From: DASTPP01 sp035762175
GTDB taxonomy: Bacteria > Myxococcota_A > Polyangia > Polyangiales > Polyangiaceae
DNA: 64,000 nt
Assembly: GCA_035762175.1 (NCBI GenBank)
Contig: DASTPP010000031.1
Span: forward strand, 22,581-86,580
Reading direction: 5' to 3'
The notes under the pieces are model-generated. The model was not told the origin of the DNA and did not search any database. It saw only the letters and a program-made list of their open reading frames with translations. Of this stretch, positions 24,398 to 33,900 are shown piece after piece (positions within the stretch are counted from its first letter, which is position 1; the number at the start of each line of letters is the position of its first letter). The position numbers and the translations under genes are program-made.

Positions 24398-25426
24398 TCA
24401 GAGCGAGCCGACGGCCAGCGAATAGACGGTGATGAGGCGGCCGCCCCAGAAGACCAGGTCGGGCAGCTGCGAGCGCAGGGCCTCGTCGCGCCCGTCGTCG
24501 TGCCCGAGCGCGAGCACGGCGTTCGCGGCCCCGCGCAGCAGCAGCGCCGGGGCGAAGGCGACGAGGGCGAGGCGCCGGGCCGCGGGGCTCGGGGCGAAGG
24601 CGGCGTACGCGGCGGCGCCGGCCGCGGCCGCGAGCCAGACGCCCACCGCGAGCACGCTGCTGCGGCGGCGCCCGAGCAGCGCGGCGAAGGTCTTGAGGCC
24701 GAGGCGGCGCTCTTGGGCCGCGTCGGCGGCGCTCTCGGTGAGGAAGAGCGAGTATTCGGACAGCGAGACGAAGAAGAAGAGGGGCAGCCAGCCCGCGAAG
24801 GCCCCCCAGGTGCTGCCGGCGCCGCAGAAGTGGCCGGCCAGCCAGAGCGCGAGGTACGCCCCGAGGCAGACCGCGAAGTGCCCCCACCAGAACGCCTTCA
24901 GCCGCCAGGCGACGGCGCGGGCGGGGGCGAGGAAATTGTACGAATAGAGCGTGGTGAGGGCGGTGAACGCGGCGAGCCCGGCGGCGAGGAGGGGGCGGGC
25001 GAGGGCGAAGGCGGCCAGGCCGGCGGCGACGGCGGCGAACTCGGCGGCGACGACGGCGCGGGTGAGCGGCGGGTCGGCGCTCATCCACGCGAAGAGGTGG
25101 GGCTTGCGCTCGCGATCGAGCTCGGCGTCCGTCAGGTTGTTGACGTGGGTCATGAACGCCGAGGCGACGAGCGTGAACGCGGTGGCGGCGGCGAGCAGGC
25201 CGGGGCGCGGCCCGCCCGGCGCGGTGAGCGCCCCGGCCGCCAGCAGCAAGAGCAGCGGCAGGTTCTTGCGCAGCCGCGCCGCGTGGAGCAGGCCCCAGAG
25301 CGCCCGCCCGCGCCCCGGGGTGGGCGCCGGGGCCGGCCCGGGCGGGGCCCCGGCGCCCGCCCCGCCCTTGCGGCGCAGCAAGACGCGCCGAAGCCAGAGC
25401 TCGACCCTCAAAAAAGAGGCCTTCAT
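24398..25426 (-). CDS. UbiA-family prenyltransferase
   Basis: 342 residues with eight or nine hydrophobic helices after a basic, Pro/Ala-rich leader. The first Asp-rich motif reads N96-N97-L-T-D100-A-E-L-D104, an NDxxDxxxD motif with Asn at the second place. The second loop is TESAADAAQERRLGLKT, the usual position of the second metal-binding motif. These motifs hold Mg-prenyl diphosphate; the acceptor is unknown. GAGGGG lies 7 bases before the ATG at 25426. It is the first gene of the minus-strand operon 25426-20179. Some UbiA relatives are membrane terpene cyclases, so cyclase activity is a second possibility. Confidence 0.88.
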   Translation of the reverse strand: MKASFLRVELWLRRVLLRRKGGAGAGAPPGPAPAPTPGRGRALWGLLHAARLRKNLPLLLLLAAGALTAPGGPRPGLLAAATAFTLVASAFMTHVNNLTDAELDRERKPHLFAWMSADPPLTRAVVAAEFAAVAAGLAAFALARPLLAAGLAAFTALTTLYSYNFLAPARAVAWRLKAFWWGHFAVCLGAYLALWLAGHFCGAGSTWGAFAGWLPLFFFVSLSEYSLFLTESAADAAQERRLGLKTFAALLGRRRSSVLAVGVWLAAAAGAAAYAAFAPSPAARRLALVAFAPALLLRGAANAVLALGHDDGRDEALRSQLPDLVFWGGRLITVYSLAVGSL

Positions 25427-26036
25427 ACTACCACCCCTCGCGGTAAACGGTTTAGTGCGCCCACGGCGGGCGCCGTGCCAGGTTGTTGTTTGATAAGTAT
25501 ATTGACTAGGTTTTACGTCGCAAGGCCCCCAATCGACGCATCAGGTCGAATTGTCGGGATTCACTTCGAATTGGCTCTTGGCCGCGCCGGCGGCCGGCCG
25601 GGCGGGGTGAGAAGGGGTATGCGCAGAGCGCAGGGCGTGCCTCGCCGTGGGGCACCGAGGCCGGCGGCCGCCTCGCCGCGGGGCCCGGGCGGGCTCGGCC
25701 CGTAAAACGGCTGCCGCCGAATGGGATTCAACCATCGTTTCCGTATAGTAAGCGAATAGTGGCCGACGGCCGCGCTCTGGTTTGCTCGTAAGGGCGCGGG
25801 CGACGGCGCGGGCGCATTCCGCATTCGTCGTGCGCCCCCGCCACCAGTACGGGCGGCGGCGGCGCCCACGCACCCCCCCGCCCGCTCCCGCGGCGCCCGG
25901 GGCGCGAGCGCGGCCGCAAGGGCTGCTCCCCCGGGGCGCGCTCGCCGCCGCGTGCCGTCCGAGCGCGGCCGCAAGGGCTGTTCCCCCACAACGCGCTCGC
26001 CGCCGCGTGCCGCCCGAGCGCGGCCGCGGCCCCCGC
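25427..26036. other. Intergenic region; promoter of the UbiA operon and a 55-bp direct repeat
   Basis: No gene seen. The first 120 bases (about 25440-25560) are much more AT-rich than the surroundings and should contain the UbiA operon promoter. The rest is GC-rich, with a second small AT-richer patch near 25720-25770. The right end holds a 55-bp direct repeat described separately. Confidence 0.5.
25906..26030. repeat. 55-bp direct repeat, about 2.3 copies
   Basis: GAGCGCGGCCGCAAGGGCTG begins copies at 25906 and 25961, and GAGCGCGGCCGC begins a partial third at 26016; the period is 55 bp. The middle of each unit contains GCGCTCGCCGCCGCGTGCCG. It sits just beyond the stop of the STAS-like gene. 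Confidence 0.8.
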
Positions 26037-26387
26037 TCAGGGGATGTCTTTCAGCGAATCGACGAGGCGCAGCCGCACCCCGACCGCTAGGCCGATCACC
26101 AGCGCCACCATGCGCGTGGCGGCCATGGGCAACGGCGAGACGACGTACACCGTCGAGAGCACCGACCGGTGCTGCTCGAGGAACACCTTCCAGAGCGGGC
26201 GGCCCTCGGGGTTGTGCCCCTCGAGCTCGCGCACGTCGATGACGAGGACCGAGGGCGTCTTCGGCAACGCCGCCCGGAGCTCATCGATGGAGGCGGCGAG
26301 GGCGTCGGTCGGCGTATACCCCCAGTAGCGAATCTTGACCTGGTTTTTGAGGGGGTCAGTGTCAATCTTCCAACACTTCACGGGCAT
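26037..26387 (-). CDS. Small STAS/SpoIIAA-like protein
   Basis: 116 residues. The layout (short strand IRYWGYTPTDALAASIDELRAAL, then VLVIDVRELEGHNPEGRPLWKVF in pieces, then STVYVVSPLPMAATRMVALVIGL) matches the small single-domain STAS-like proteins common in myxobacteria. VYVVSP is the usual third strand. GGAGGGG lies about 10 bases before the ATG at 26387. No phosphorylatable Ser is obvious at the family position, so a non-signalling scaffold role is possible. Start and extent look secure; the function is unknown. Confidence 0.72.
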   Translation of the reverse strand: MPVKCWKIDTDPLKNQVKIRYWGYTPTDALAASIDELRAALPKTPSVLVIDVRELEGHNPEGRPLWKVFLEQHRSVLSTVYVVSPLPMAATRMVALVIGLAVGVRLRLVDSLKDIP

Positions 26388-27239
26388 GACAGCAGTCCCC
26401 TCCGACCGACCTGTGAGTCTGTAGCATGGCGCAGGACACGTCGTCGCCGCCAGAGTTCGGCGCCGTGGGGCCAGACGCGGGCGGGTGCCCCCCTCGACCC
26501 GGCCGAATGGACGGTAATTTGTTCGGAGTGTTCGAGCTGTCGGCCCTGCCCCCTTAAGGCCTCTGACGCTCGCACCGTCGGCGCACGTCGTTAACCCTCT
26601 CGTTGCCGTTCGCGGGCCGTCGTGTCCGCCGAACCCGACGCCGATCCGGGCAGCGCCGGTTCGGGGCGCTTCGGTTCGCGTACCACGCTCGCCTCGAGGC
26701 CCGCGGCGCAGGCCGAGTCGGCCGCGCTCGCACCCTGACGCCCCGAATGACGCGAGCCGGCGAGAGCGCCGCTCGGTCGGGTGGCGCCCCTCCGGAGGGG
26801 GGGTCCCTACGGGTTGAGTTGCGCCCCCCCGGAGGAGGGGGGTTCCCTACGGGGTGAGCCTACAGGGCGAGTTCGGGGGGCCTGGAGGGCGGGCGCACCC
26901 CGACCGAGCGGCGCTCTCGGTCGGGGACGCGGTGGCGTACGTGCGCGCTCTCCGGCGCGGTGGCGGGCTGAGCTCCTGGCGATGCCGGGGCGCTCCCGCC
27001 GACCCTCGCCGCCACGGTCGAAGAGGGCCCGCTCTGGCGCGCGGCCCGCTCCCCGGGCGGCGAGGCGCGCTCGTGGCCCGCGGCGGGCCGGGCGGCGATG
27101 CCTGCCGGGCCCTTGAGCCCCCGCAACGAGCGCTCGCGCGCTTGGCGGCTCGTAGTCCGAGGCCGGCTTCCGCGCACCGGCCGCCCCTCGCCCGGCGGCC
27201 CCGCGCGTGTCATGGCGAGCCCTCGGGGCCCTGAACGCC
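26388..27239. other. Long intergenic region with nested repeats, no gene seen
   Basis: About 850 bp. Near 26500-26560 is a less GC-rich patch. From 26762 to 26918 there is an inverted repeat enclosing a direct repeat, listed separately. The remainder up to the DUF2490 start is GC-rich without recognisable coding. Confidence 0.5.
26762..26918. repeat. Perfect 20-bp inverted repeat enclosing a tandem direct repeat
   Basis: The arms are 26762-26781 (GAGAGCGCCGCTCGGTCGGG) and 26899-26918, exact reverse complements. Inside, a unit of about 42 bases ending in TCCCTACGGG(T/G)TGAG occurs twice (about 26783-26818 and 26819-26862), each with a CCGGAGG-type core. The layout resembles a small non-autonomous element or a structured regulatory site. 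Confidence 0.7.
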
Positions 27240-27977
27240 ATGACCACCCGCGCCCGCGCCCTCGCCGCTGCCCTCGCTCTCGTTGCGCTGCCCGCGGGCG
27301 CCCAGCCGCGTACGCCCCTCGACTCGGGCGACGGCCCCAACGGCGTCTGGGCGAGCCTCGAGGCCCGCGTGCCCTTCGCCGAAAAGGGCGAGCCCCTGCC
27401 GACCTACGTTCGCTGGATCACCGAGGCCCGCTTCGGCACGCCCGCCGAGGGCGCCTCGTACCTGCTCGGGCGCGCCGGCCCCCTCTGGGACATTCACCCC
27501 AACCTGCTCTTGGCCGTCAACGCCGTGCAAAACCTGCAGGCCGAGTCGGCCCGCACGTTCGTGCCCGAGACGCGCGTCGAGCTCGAGCCGACGCTGCGCG
27601 CCGCCGTGGGGGCGCTCGCCATCAACCAGCGCATGCGCTTCGAGCACCGGTGGTTCCCCGGGGAGAAGCGGCTGCGCTTCCGGCTGCAAGAGCGGCTGAG
27701 CTACCACCCGAAAGAGTGGCGCCTCGCGCCCTACGTCTCGAGCGAGGCGCACTTCGACCTCTCGGGCGATGGCTTCAACGAGTGGCGCAACGTCGCGGGC
27801 GTCTCGCTCAAGGCGGCCGAGACGCTGCGCCTCGACGTCGGGTACATGGCGCGCTTCGACGCCGAGGCCGGCGAATCGCCCCGAGAGAACCTCGCCTGGG
27901 AGCTCAACCACGTGCTCTCGCTGGGCCTCGTCTTCACGCCCAAGATCGACCCGCTCGTCGATCTCGACGCGCTCTGA
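27240..27977 (+). CDS. DUF2490-family outer-membrane beta-barrel protein
   Basis: 245 residues from the ATG at 27240. The first 22 residues (MTTRARALAAALALVALPAG) are a Sec signal peptide. The mature part is a run of amphipathic strands with the DUF2490 pattern: VWASLEARVPF, then NQRMRFEHRWFPGEKRLRFRLQERLSY split over two strands, then WRNVAGVSLKAAETLRLDVGYMAR, ending LGLVFTPKID. Such proteins are predicted outer-membrane barrels. Its 3' end is overlapped on the opposite strand by the doubtful tail of the second giant gene. Confidence 0.85.
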   Translation: MTTRARALAAALALVALPAGAQPRTPLDSGDGPNGVWASLEARVPFAEKGEPLPTYVRWITEARFGTPAEGASYLLGRAGPLWDIHPNLLLAVNAVQNLQAESARTFVPETRVELEPTLRAAVGALAINQRMRFEHRWFPGEKRLRFRLQERLSYHPKEWRLAPYVSSEAHFDLSGDGFNEWRNVAGVSLKAAETLRLDVGYMARFDAEAGESPRENLAWELNHVLSLGLVFTPKIDPLVDLDAL

Positions 27978-30900
27978 AGAGCCCGGGCGGGCCCGCCCTC
28001 GCGCTCACGGCGCGCGCGGCGGGCGCCGCCATGCCGCCCGAGGGCGCACGCCCCTAAGCCCCTGAGGCGGCGCCGGCGGGCCGAGGGGCCGGCCGCTCTC
28101 TCGAGAACCTCCGGCTGGGGGAAGTGCGTCGACCCCGTGAGCGCGATCTTCTGAACGGCGAAGCCCTCCGTGATGCCCGCCCGGGCCGTGTCCGTCCACA
28201 GGAAGACGGCCCGGCGGCGCACGACCCCCGTGCGCAGATCGTCGGGGCAGACGAGCTCGACGCGGGTGGCCGGCGGGCTGAACGCAAAGCGGACGCACTC
28301 GACCTGCGGCTGCGAGCCGACCTTTTGGGCGCGCAAGAGCGCGTAGGCCGCCTGCGGGACGGGCGTCACGGGCTCGGCCGAGACGTTGACCGCGACGACG
28401 ACCGACGTCGCTTCGACGACGCCCTGGGTGGCGGCGATCGTGAGCTTCAGCAAGAGCGTCTCGCCGCCAACGAACTGCGCGGGCTCGCCGCCGTCGAGGA
28501 GCTCGAGGACGGTAAAGGTTCGCAGCGTGTGCGCCCGCACCCGGATGAGCTTCTCGCCCAGGAGCGTGAGGGGCCGCGCGAGGCCGGTCGCGTCGACGAG
28601 GTCGACCGAGAGCTCGGCCTCGTGGTCCCGGCCGTCGTCCCAGTCGTAGCGGATGGCGAGCTGCGAAGACGGGTCGTACTCGGCGCGGTCGGTCGACAGC
28701 GTTACCGATCGCAGCACGGGCTTGTCGTTCTCGAGGACCTTCACGGGGCCGGTGGCGTTCTTCGACGGCGAGGCCAGCAGCCGGTCGTACTCGGGGTCTC
28801 CGAAGAGCACGAAGAAGGGCTCGAGCGGCAGCCTTTGCGCCCCCGGGTCGGCGGCCCGCAGCGGGAAGGCGAGTTTTTGGGAGAACCCGTCGGCGCCCGC
28901 GGCCCGCGACACCCGCGCCGCCAGCGTGACGGGCTCGCCGGGCGCGAGGTTCGTGAGCAGATCGCGCAGGGCCTGCACATCGTCGGGGTGGGGGCGCAGG
29001 GTATAATGCTCCGGGCCCTGGCCGTCGGGGGGCTCGACGAGGTAACGCACCGTGCGACCGCCGTGATGGATCGCCACCGAAAGCGCCCACTCGTCGATGC
29101 TCGACTCGGGCCCATCGAGCGCAACATCGGCGGTGATGGTACCGTCCCACTCGGCGTCGATCTGCCCCCGGTCGGGGGTGACGATCTTGATCTGCAGGCG
29201 GTGCGCGGGCTCGGCGTCGAAGGCCGCGAAGAAGGCTTCGTCGGCCGGCGCCGAGCGCGCGAGCAGGCCGACGCCCGGCTCGAACCAGCTCGCCCAGGGC
29301 TGGAGCGCGGCGTCCCGCGAAGCGGCGTTGTTCGGCGGCAGCGGCACGGGGCGGGGGGCGCGGTGCTGCGCGGGTACGCTGCCCGAGCTGAGCGCCTTGC
29401 CCCGCGGTGGGCCCCCGGGCGAGGCGCCGAGCCCGCTCTGCCGCGTGAGCTGCGGCCGGAGCGAGAGGAACGCCCCGGCCCGGGCGCCGACGAGGGTGGT
29501 CCGGACGGAGCCGGGCAGCACGGGCTGGCGCCGCGCGCCCGGGGCGGCGGCCGTCTGGAAGACCTCGGCGGGGTCGAGGGCGGGTAGGGGCGGGTCGGGC
29601 AGGACGGGCAGCAGGTTGCGGATGGCGCCGCCGCGGAAGTCGGGGGGCAGCCCGGCGGCCGGGTCGGGGCCGAGCCCCGAGCGGTAGTGAACCGCGTGCT
29701 GAATCGATTGCCACCAGAGCGTGAAGCCCTCGGCGTCGGCGGCCTCGGCGCGCCCGGTGACGCCCTCTTTGGCCTCGGTGTACTGGACGCTCGTGCGCAG
29801 GCCCGCGAAGCCCCAGGGCCAGGCCGCCTCGGCGGTCGCGGCGGCGGGGCGCGCGCCGAGGTGCAGGGGCTGCACCCCGTTCGTCTGCGGCGGGGCGAGC
29901 TCGAAGGGGCGGACGGCGCGGGGGGCCTCGGCGCCGCCGAAGCGCCCGTCGCGGAAGCGGAGCTGCGAGACCGGCGAGCGCAGGCGGAAGACGCGCTTGG
30001 CGAGCGTGCGGGGCGGCTGCACGCCGGGCACGAGCCCGAAGCCGTAGCTCGTCACGAGGACGGCGGCGGAGGCCGGGGCGCCCGGCGCGGCCTGGCGCAG
30101 CTCTCGGTAGCGCAGGACGGCGATCGGCGACTCGGGGCTGAGGCGGCGGTGCGTCTCGCGGGCCCAGGTGGCGGCGAACTCGCGCTCGCGGCCGGCGGTC
30201 GCCTCGCTAATCTCCCAGCTTTGGCTCGCGACGGGGCGGAGGCGCCCCGTTCCGGCGTTGAGTGCGAGGAGCTCGGCGATCACGAAGCGTAGCTCGGTGG
30301 CGGCCGGCGCGGGCCGGAACTCGAGGCTCAAAAAGGGGCTGACGGCGAGCCCGCTCGGTACCAGCGTGCCGGCAACATGCATCGGGATCTGCGTCGCGGC
30401 GACGTGGCGCCGGGACGCGAAGGTCGCCCCCGCCGAGCGCCGCAAGAGGCCGGTCACGAGCTGCAGGCCGACGGCGAGCCAGCCGTAGGGGGGCGCGGCC
30501 GAGGGCGACGCGCTCGCCACCGCCTGGAGCACGAAGAGGTGGTTGGGGCGCCAGGCGAGCTGGTCGCTCGTGCCGTCGGCCACGACGGGCTCGCCGTTGG
30601 GGTTCCATTGCGGGGGGTAGAAGCCGCGCGAGCCGCGGTAGAGGTGCGCGAGCACGGTCGGGCGACCGAGCCGCGCGACGGTGTCGGGCGCCGAGGCGAG
30701 CACGCTGCGGATGCCCTCGGGCGTCGGCTCGTAGCCCTTGTTCTGCGCGTAAAACCAGCTCTCTTCGAGCGCCCGCGGGTCGAGCCGCGCGAACTGCCGG
30801 CCCGCGGCGCCGTCGAAGGCCGAGAAGGTGACCGTGACCGGGGCCGACTCGGCCCACGCCGTGAACGCGAGCAGGAGTGGCGGCAGGGGGGCAGCGGTCG

Positions 30901-33900
30901 CCTTGCGGCGGTGCAGATCGAGCACCGGGTCGACCTGCAGCAGCGGCGGGGTTGGGGCGCCGGGCGGCGGCGCGAGCGCGTCGCGGGCCTGGTCTTGCAG
31001 CCGGCCGACGAAGGGCATCTGCAAGAGGAGCCACGCCGGATCGCGCGGGTCGGTCGGCGCATAATCGTCGGGGCCCGAGAGCGCCGCGAGCTGCGTGCCG
31101 TTCGGCAGGTACTGGAGCGCGGTCGGGGCCGAGGCGTTCGCCGGCAGCTCTTTGAGCCAATGGACCGCGCTCGTCTCGACCAGCATCGTTCCCGCCGGCA
31201 GCGCGTCGAGCGCGGGCGTGGTGCCCTCGGCCAGGAGGGCGCGGAGGCCGGCCCCGACGAGGCCGTACGACGCGTCGCCGACGAGCGCAGTGCCGCCGGC
31301 GGGCGCCTGCAGCTTCAGGGCGTCGTTCTTGATGGCGAGCAGGCCGGCCTTGACGCTCGCGGGCGACACGAAATGAACCTCTTGCACGGCCACCCAGCGC
31401 CGATCATTCTGCGTCGCGGGCGACGCGAAGCCCGGGCCGGGCTGGACATTGACGAGCTGGTGCTCGACCGCCGCCAAGAAGTGCCACGCCTTCTGTGGGG
31501 CGAGGCGAAACACGAGGTCGCCCTCGGCCGTCTCGAGCGCCCCCGGCGGAATGGCATGCTGGTCGAAGAGGATGCGAACGGTGTGGCGCAGGTGGTCGAG
31601 CGACGCCGCCGGCCGCGCCGCCGGCAGCGTGAGCCGCACGTCGGCCGCGTCGACCGCCATGGCGAGGGGCCAGGAGACGAGGCTCTTCACCTCGAGAAAG
31701 CCGTTCAAGAGGTACTGCTCGTCCCAGGCGCTGCCCTGCGACTCTCCGGTGTAGCCGAAGACGAGGTCGCCCGCGGACGAGCCGCAGACCCGGCCCAGCG
31801 CGCCCGCCGGCTCGCCCGGCGGCCCCTGCAGGAACGCGCCCCAGCGGCAGCGGACGACCGCCTCGACGAACGAGTTCGTCAGGCGCAGCGTGGGCACGTC
31901 GTTCGCGGCCGTGAAGGTGCGGAAGGCGCAGGTCGCGAACCCCGGGGCGGCCCCGGCTGCGACGTGCATGCCGGGTAGAAGCTGAAGGGCCGACGAGCCG
32001 GGGCCGAGCGCATACGTCTCCCACCGGAACTCGAGCGACGTCTCGCCCGCGAGGAAGGTGGCCGCCTCGGGCGCCTCCGACGGGGGCGCTGTCCCGAGCG
32101 TGATGTCGTCGAACAGGTAGCCCGCGAGCCACGTCACCTCGCCCGCCTTCTCGCCGAGCAGCTGGAAACGAACGTCGCCCGTGAACGCCGACCGGACGCC
32201 GTCGAGGCGCGGGTCTTGGAGGGGCGCGTCCTTCGTCCAGGTGAGCGGCACGGGGCGGGGCCCCGAGGGCATGGTCGCGACGCCCCGTCCGAGGCGGACC
32301 CCGAGCAGCAGCGTCACCGCGTGGCCCGAGCCCGACGGGGCGATCGTCAGCTCGACCTGGCGCGGCACCAGCGGCTCGGTCGGCGAGGCGGAGGCCGTGT
32401 AGCGATGCATGATTGGCCCGGCGCCCGCGGCGAAGGCGAGGCGCGCGAGCGGCACGCGCCAGTCGGCGCCGAACGACTGGAACGCGAGCTGCGCCCCGTC
32501 GAGGTGCAGCGCGTCGCGGCCGGGCGAGAGCGCGATCTGGGGCCACACGATGCGCGGCGCGTCGCCGGAGGCGCCCGCCGAGAGCGCGAGCGGCCACTCG
32601 CCCGGGCCCCCCGCCGGCGCCACCGCGGAGAGGGCGAGCCGTGCCGCCGTCGCGTCCCACTCGAAGGTGAGCCGCACGGCGTTGGCGAGCGCCTCGATCT
32701 CGGAGGCGCCCTCGACGGGCAGCTGCAGCCGGCCGACGAGCTCGACACTGCGCACGTCGTCGCCGACGAGCGTCACCCTCTCGAGCGTGAGCGGGAAGAA
32801 TTCGAGGCCGAAGAGCGAATAGCGCCCCGGCGCGTCCGGCTCGAGCCGCCACTCCCAGCCGTTCAGGTGGTTATAGCGGCGCGAGCTCGCCTCGGGGTCG
32901 TTCACGTCCTGCGCCAGCGGCGAGCGCGTGCGGTCGCGCAAGAAGGCGCCGCCCGAGGCGGGCAGGTCGCGGAACCAGAGCCGCCACTCGGCCGCGCCCC
33001 CCGCCGGCCCCAGCCCGAGCGGCACCGCCTCGAGCAGCGACGTCAGCTCGAACGACTCGGCCTCGTCGACGAGCCGCACGGGCGTGCGCAGCACGCGCGC
33101 CGTCGCCCCGGTCGCGCCGCGGAGCAGGCCCCGCTGGTCGCGCATCGACCCGTCCGAGCGGCGCGCCGCCATGCTGCCCGCGACGATCTCGTAGCCGCCC
33201 GGCGTCGGCGCCGTCTTCAGGCGGAGCGCGCCGCTCACGTCCTGCTCGAACGTGCCGGTGACCCCCTTCAACGCCGCCTCGCGCTCGAGCGACAGCGAGC
33301 CGCCGCCGACGTCGGTCAGCGTCAGCGCGCCGGGGTAGGCGCCCGTCGTCAGGGCCGCCGTCACGGGCCAAGAGAGCGGCTCGACCAGGGCGTCGACCCG
33401 CGACCCGCCGGCCGCGCTCGAGGTCGCCGCGACGGCGTCGAGGGCGGCGAGGCTCGCGCGCTCGGAGAGGCGCCGGAAGTGGCCCGCGAGCAGCTCGCGC
33501 GTCAGCGGCTTCGGCGGCTCGGGGCGCGGCGCCGCCGGCACCGGCGAGACCTCGCGGGGGTTGCGCGTCACCTTCGGCAGCTGCGCGAGCGCGTGCGCTT
33601 CGTCGACGTAGGGCAGATCGTGCCGGTATTGCTGCGGCAGCTGCGTCGCGCCGTCAGGGGCCAGCCCCGTGCGGCCCGCCGCGCGCGGATCGAGCACCAG
33701 CCCGGGCAGCGAGAGGGCGGCGAGGGGCAGGTCGGCGAGCGAGATCCATTCGTGGGACGGCAGCACCGTGCCCTGGGCCACCGGCCACGCCGCGGCCCCG
33801 TCGCCCGCCGCGCGCCCGAAGGCCCAGCCAGACGGCACCCAGAGCCCCGTCGCCGAGTGCAGGCCCACCGGCAGCTCGAAGGGCACGAGCTGCCGGCTCG

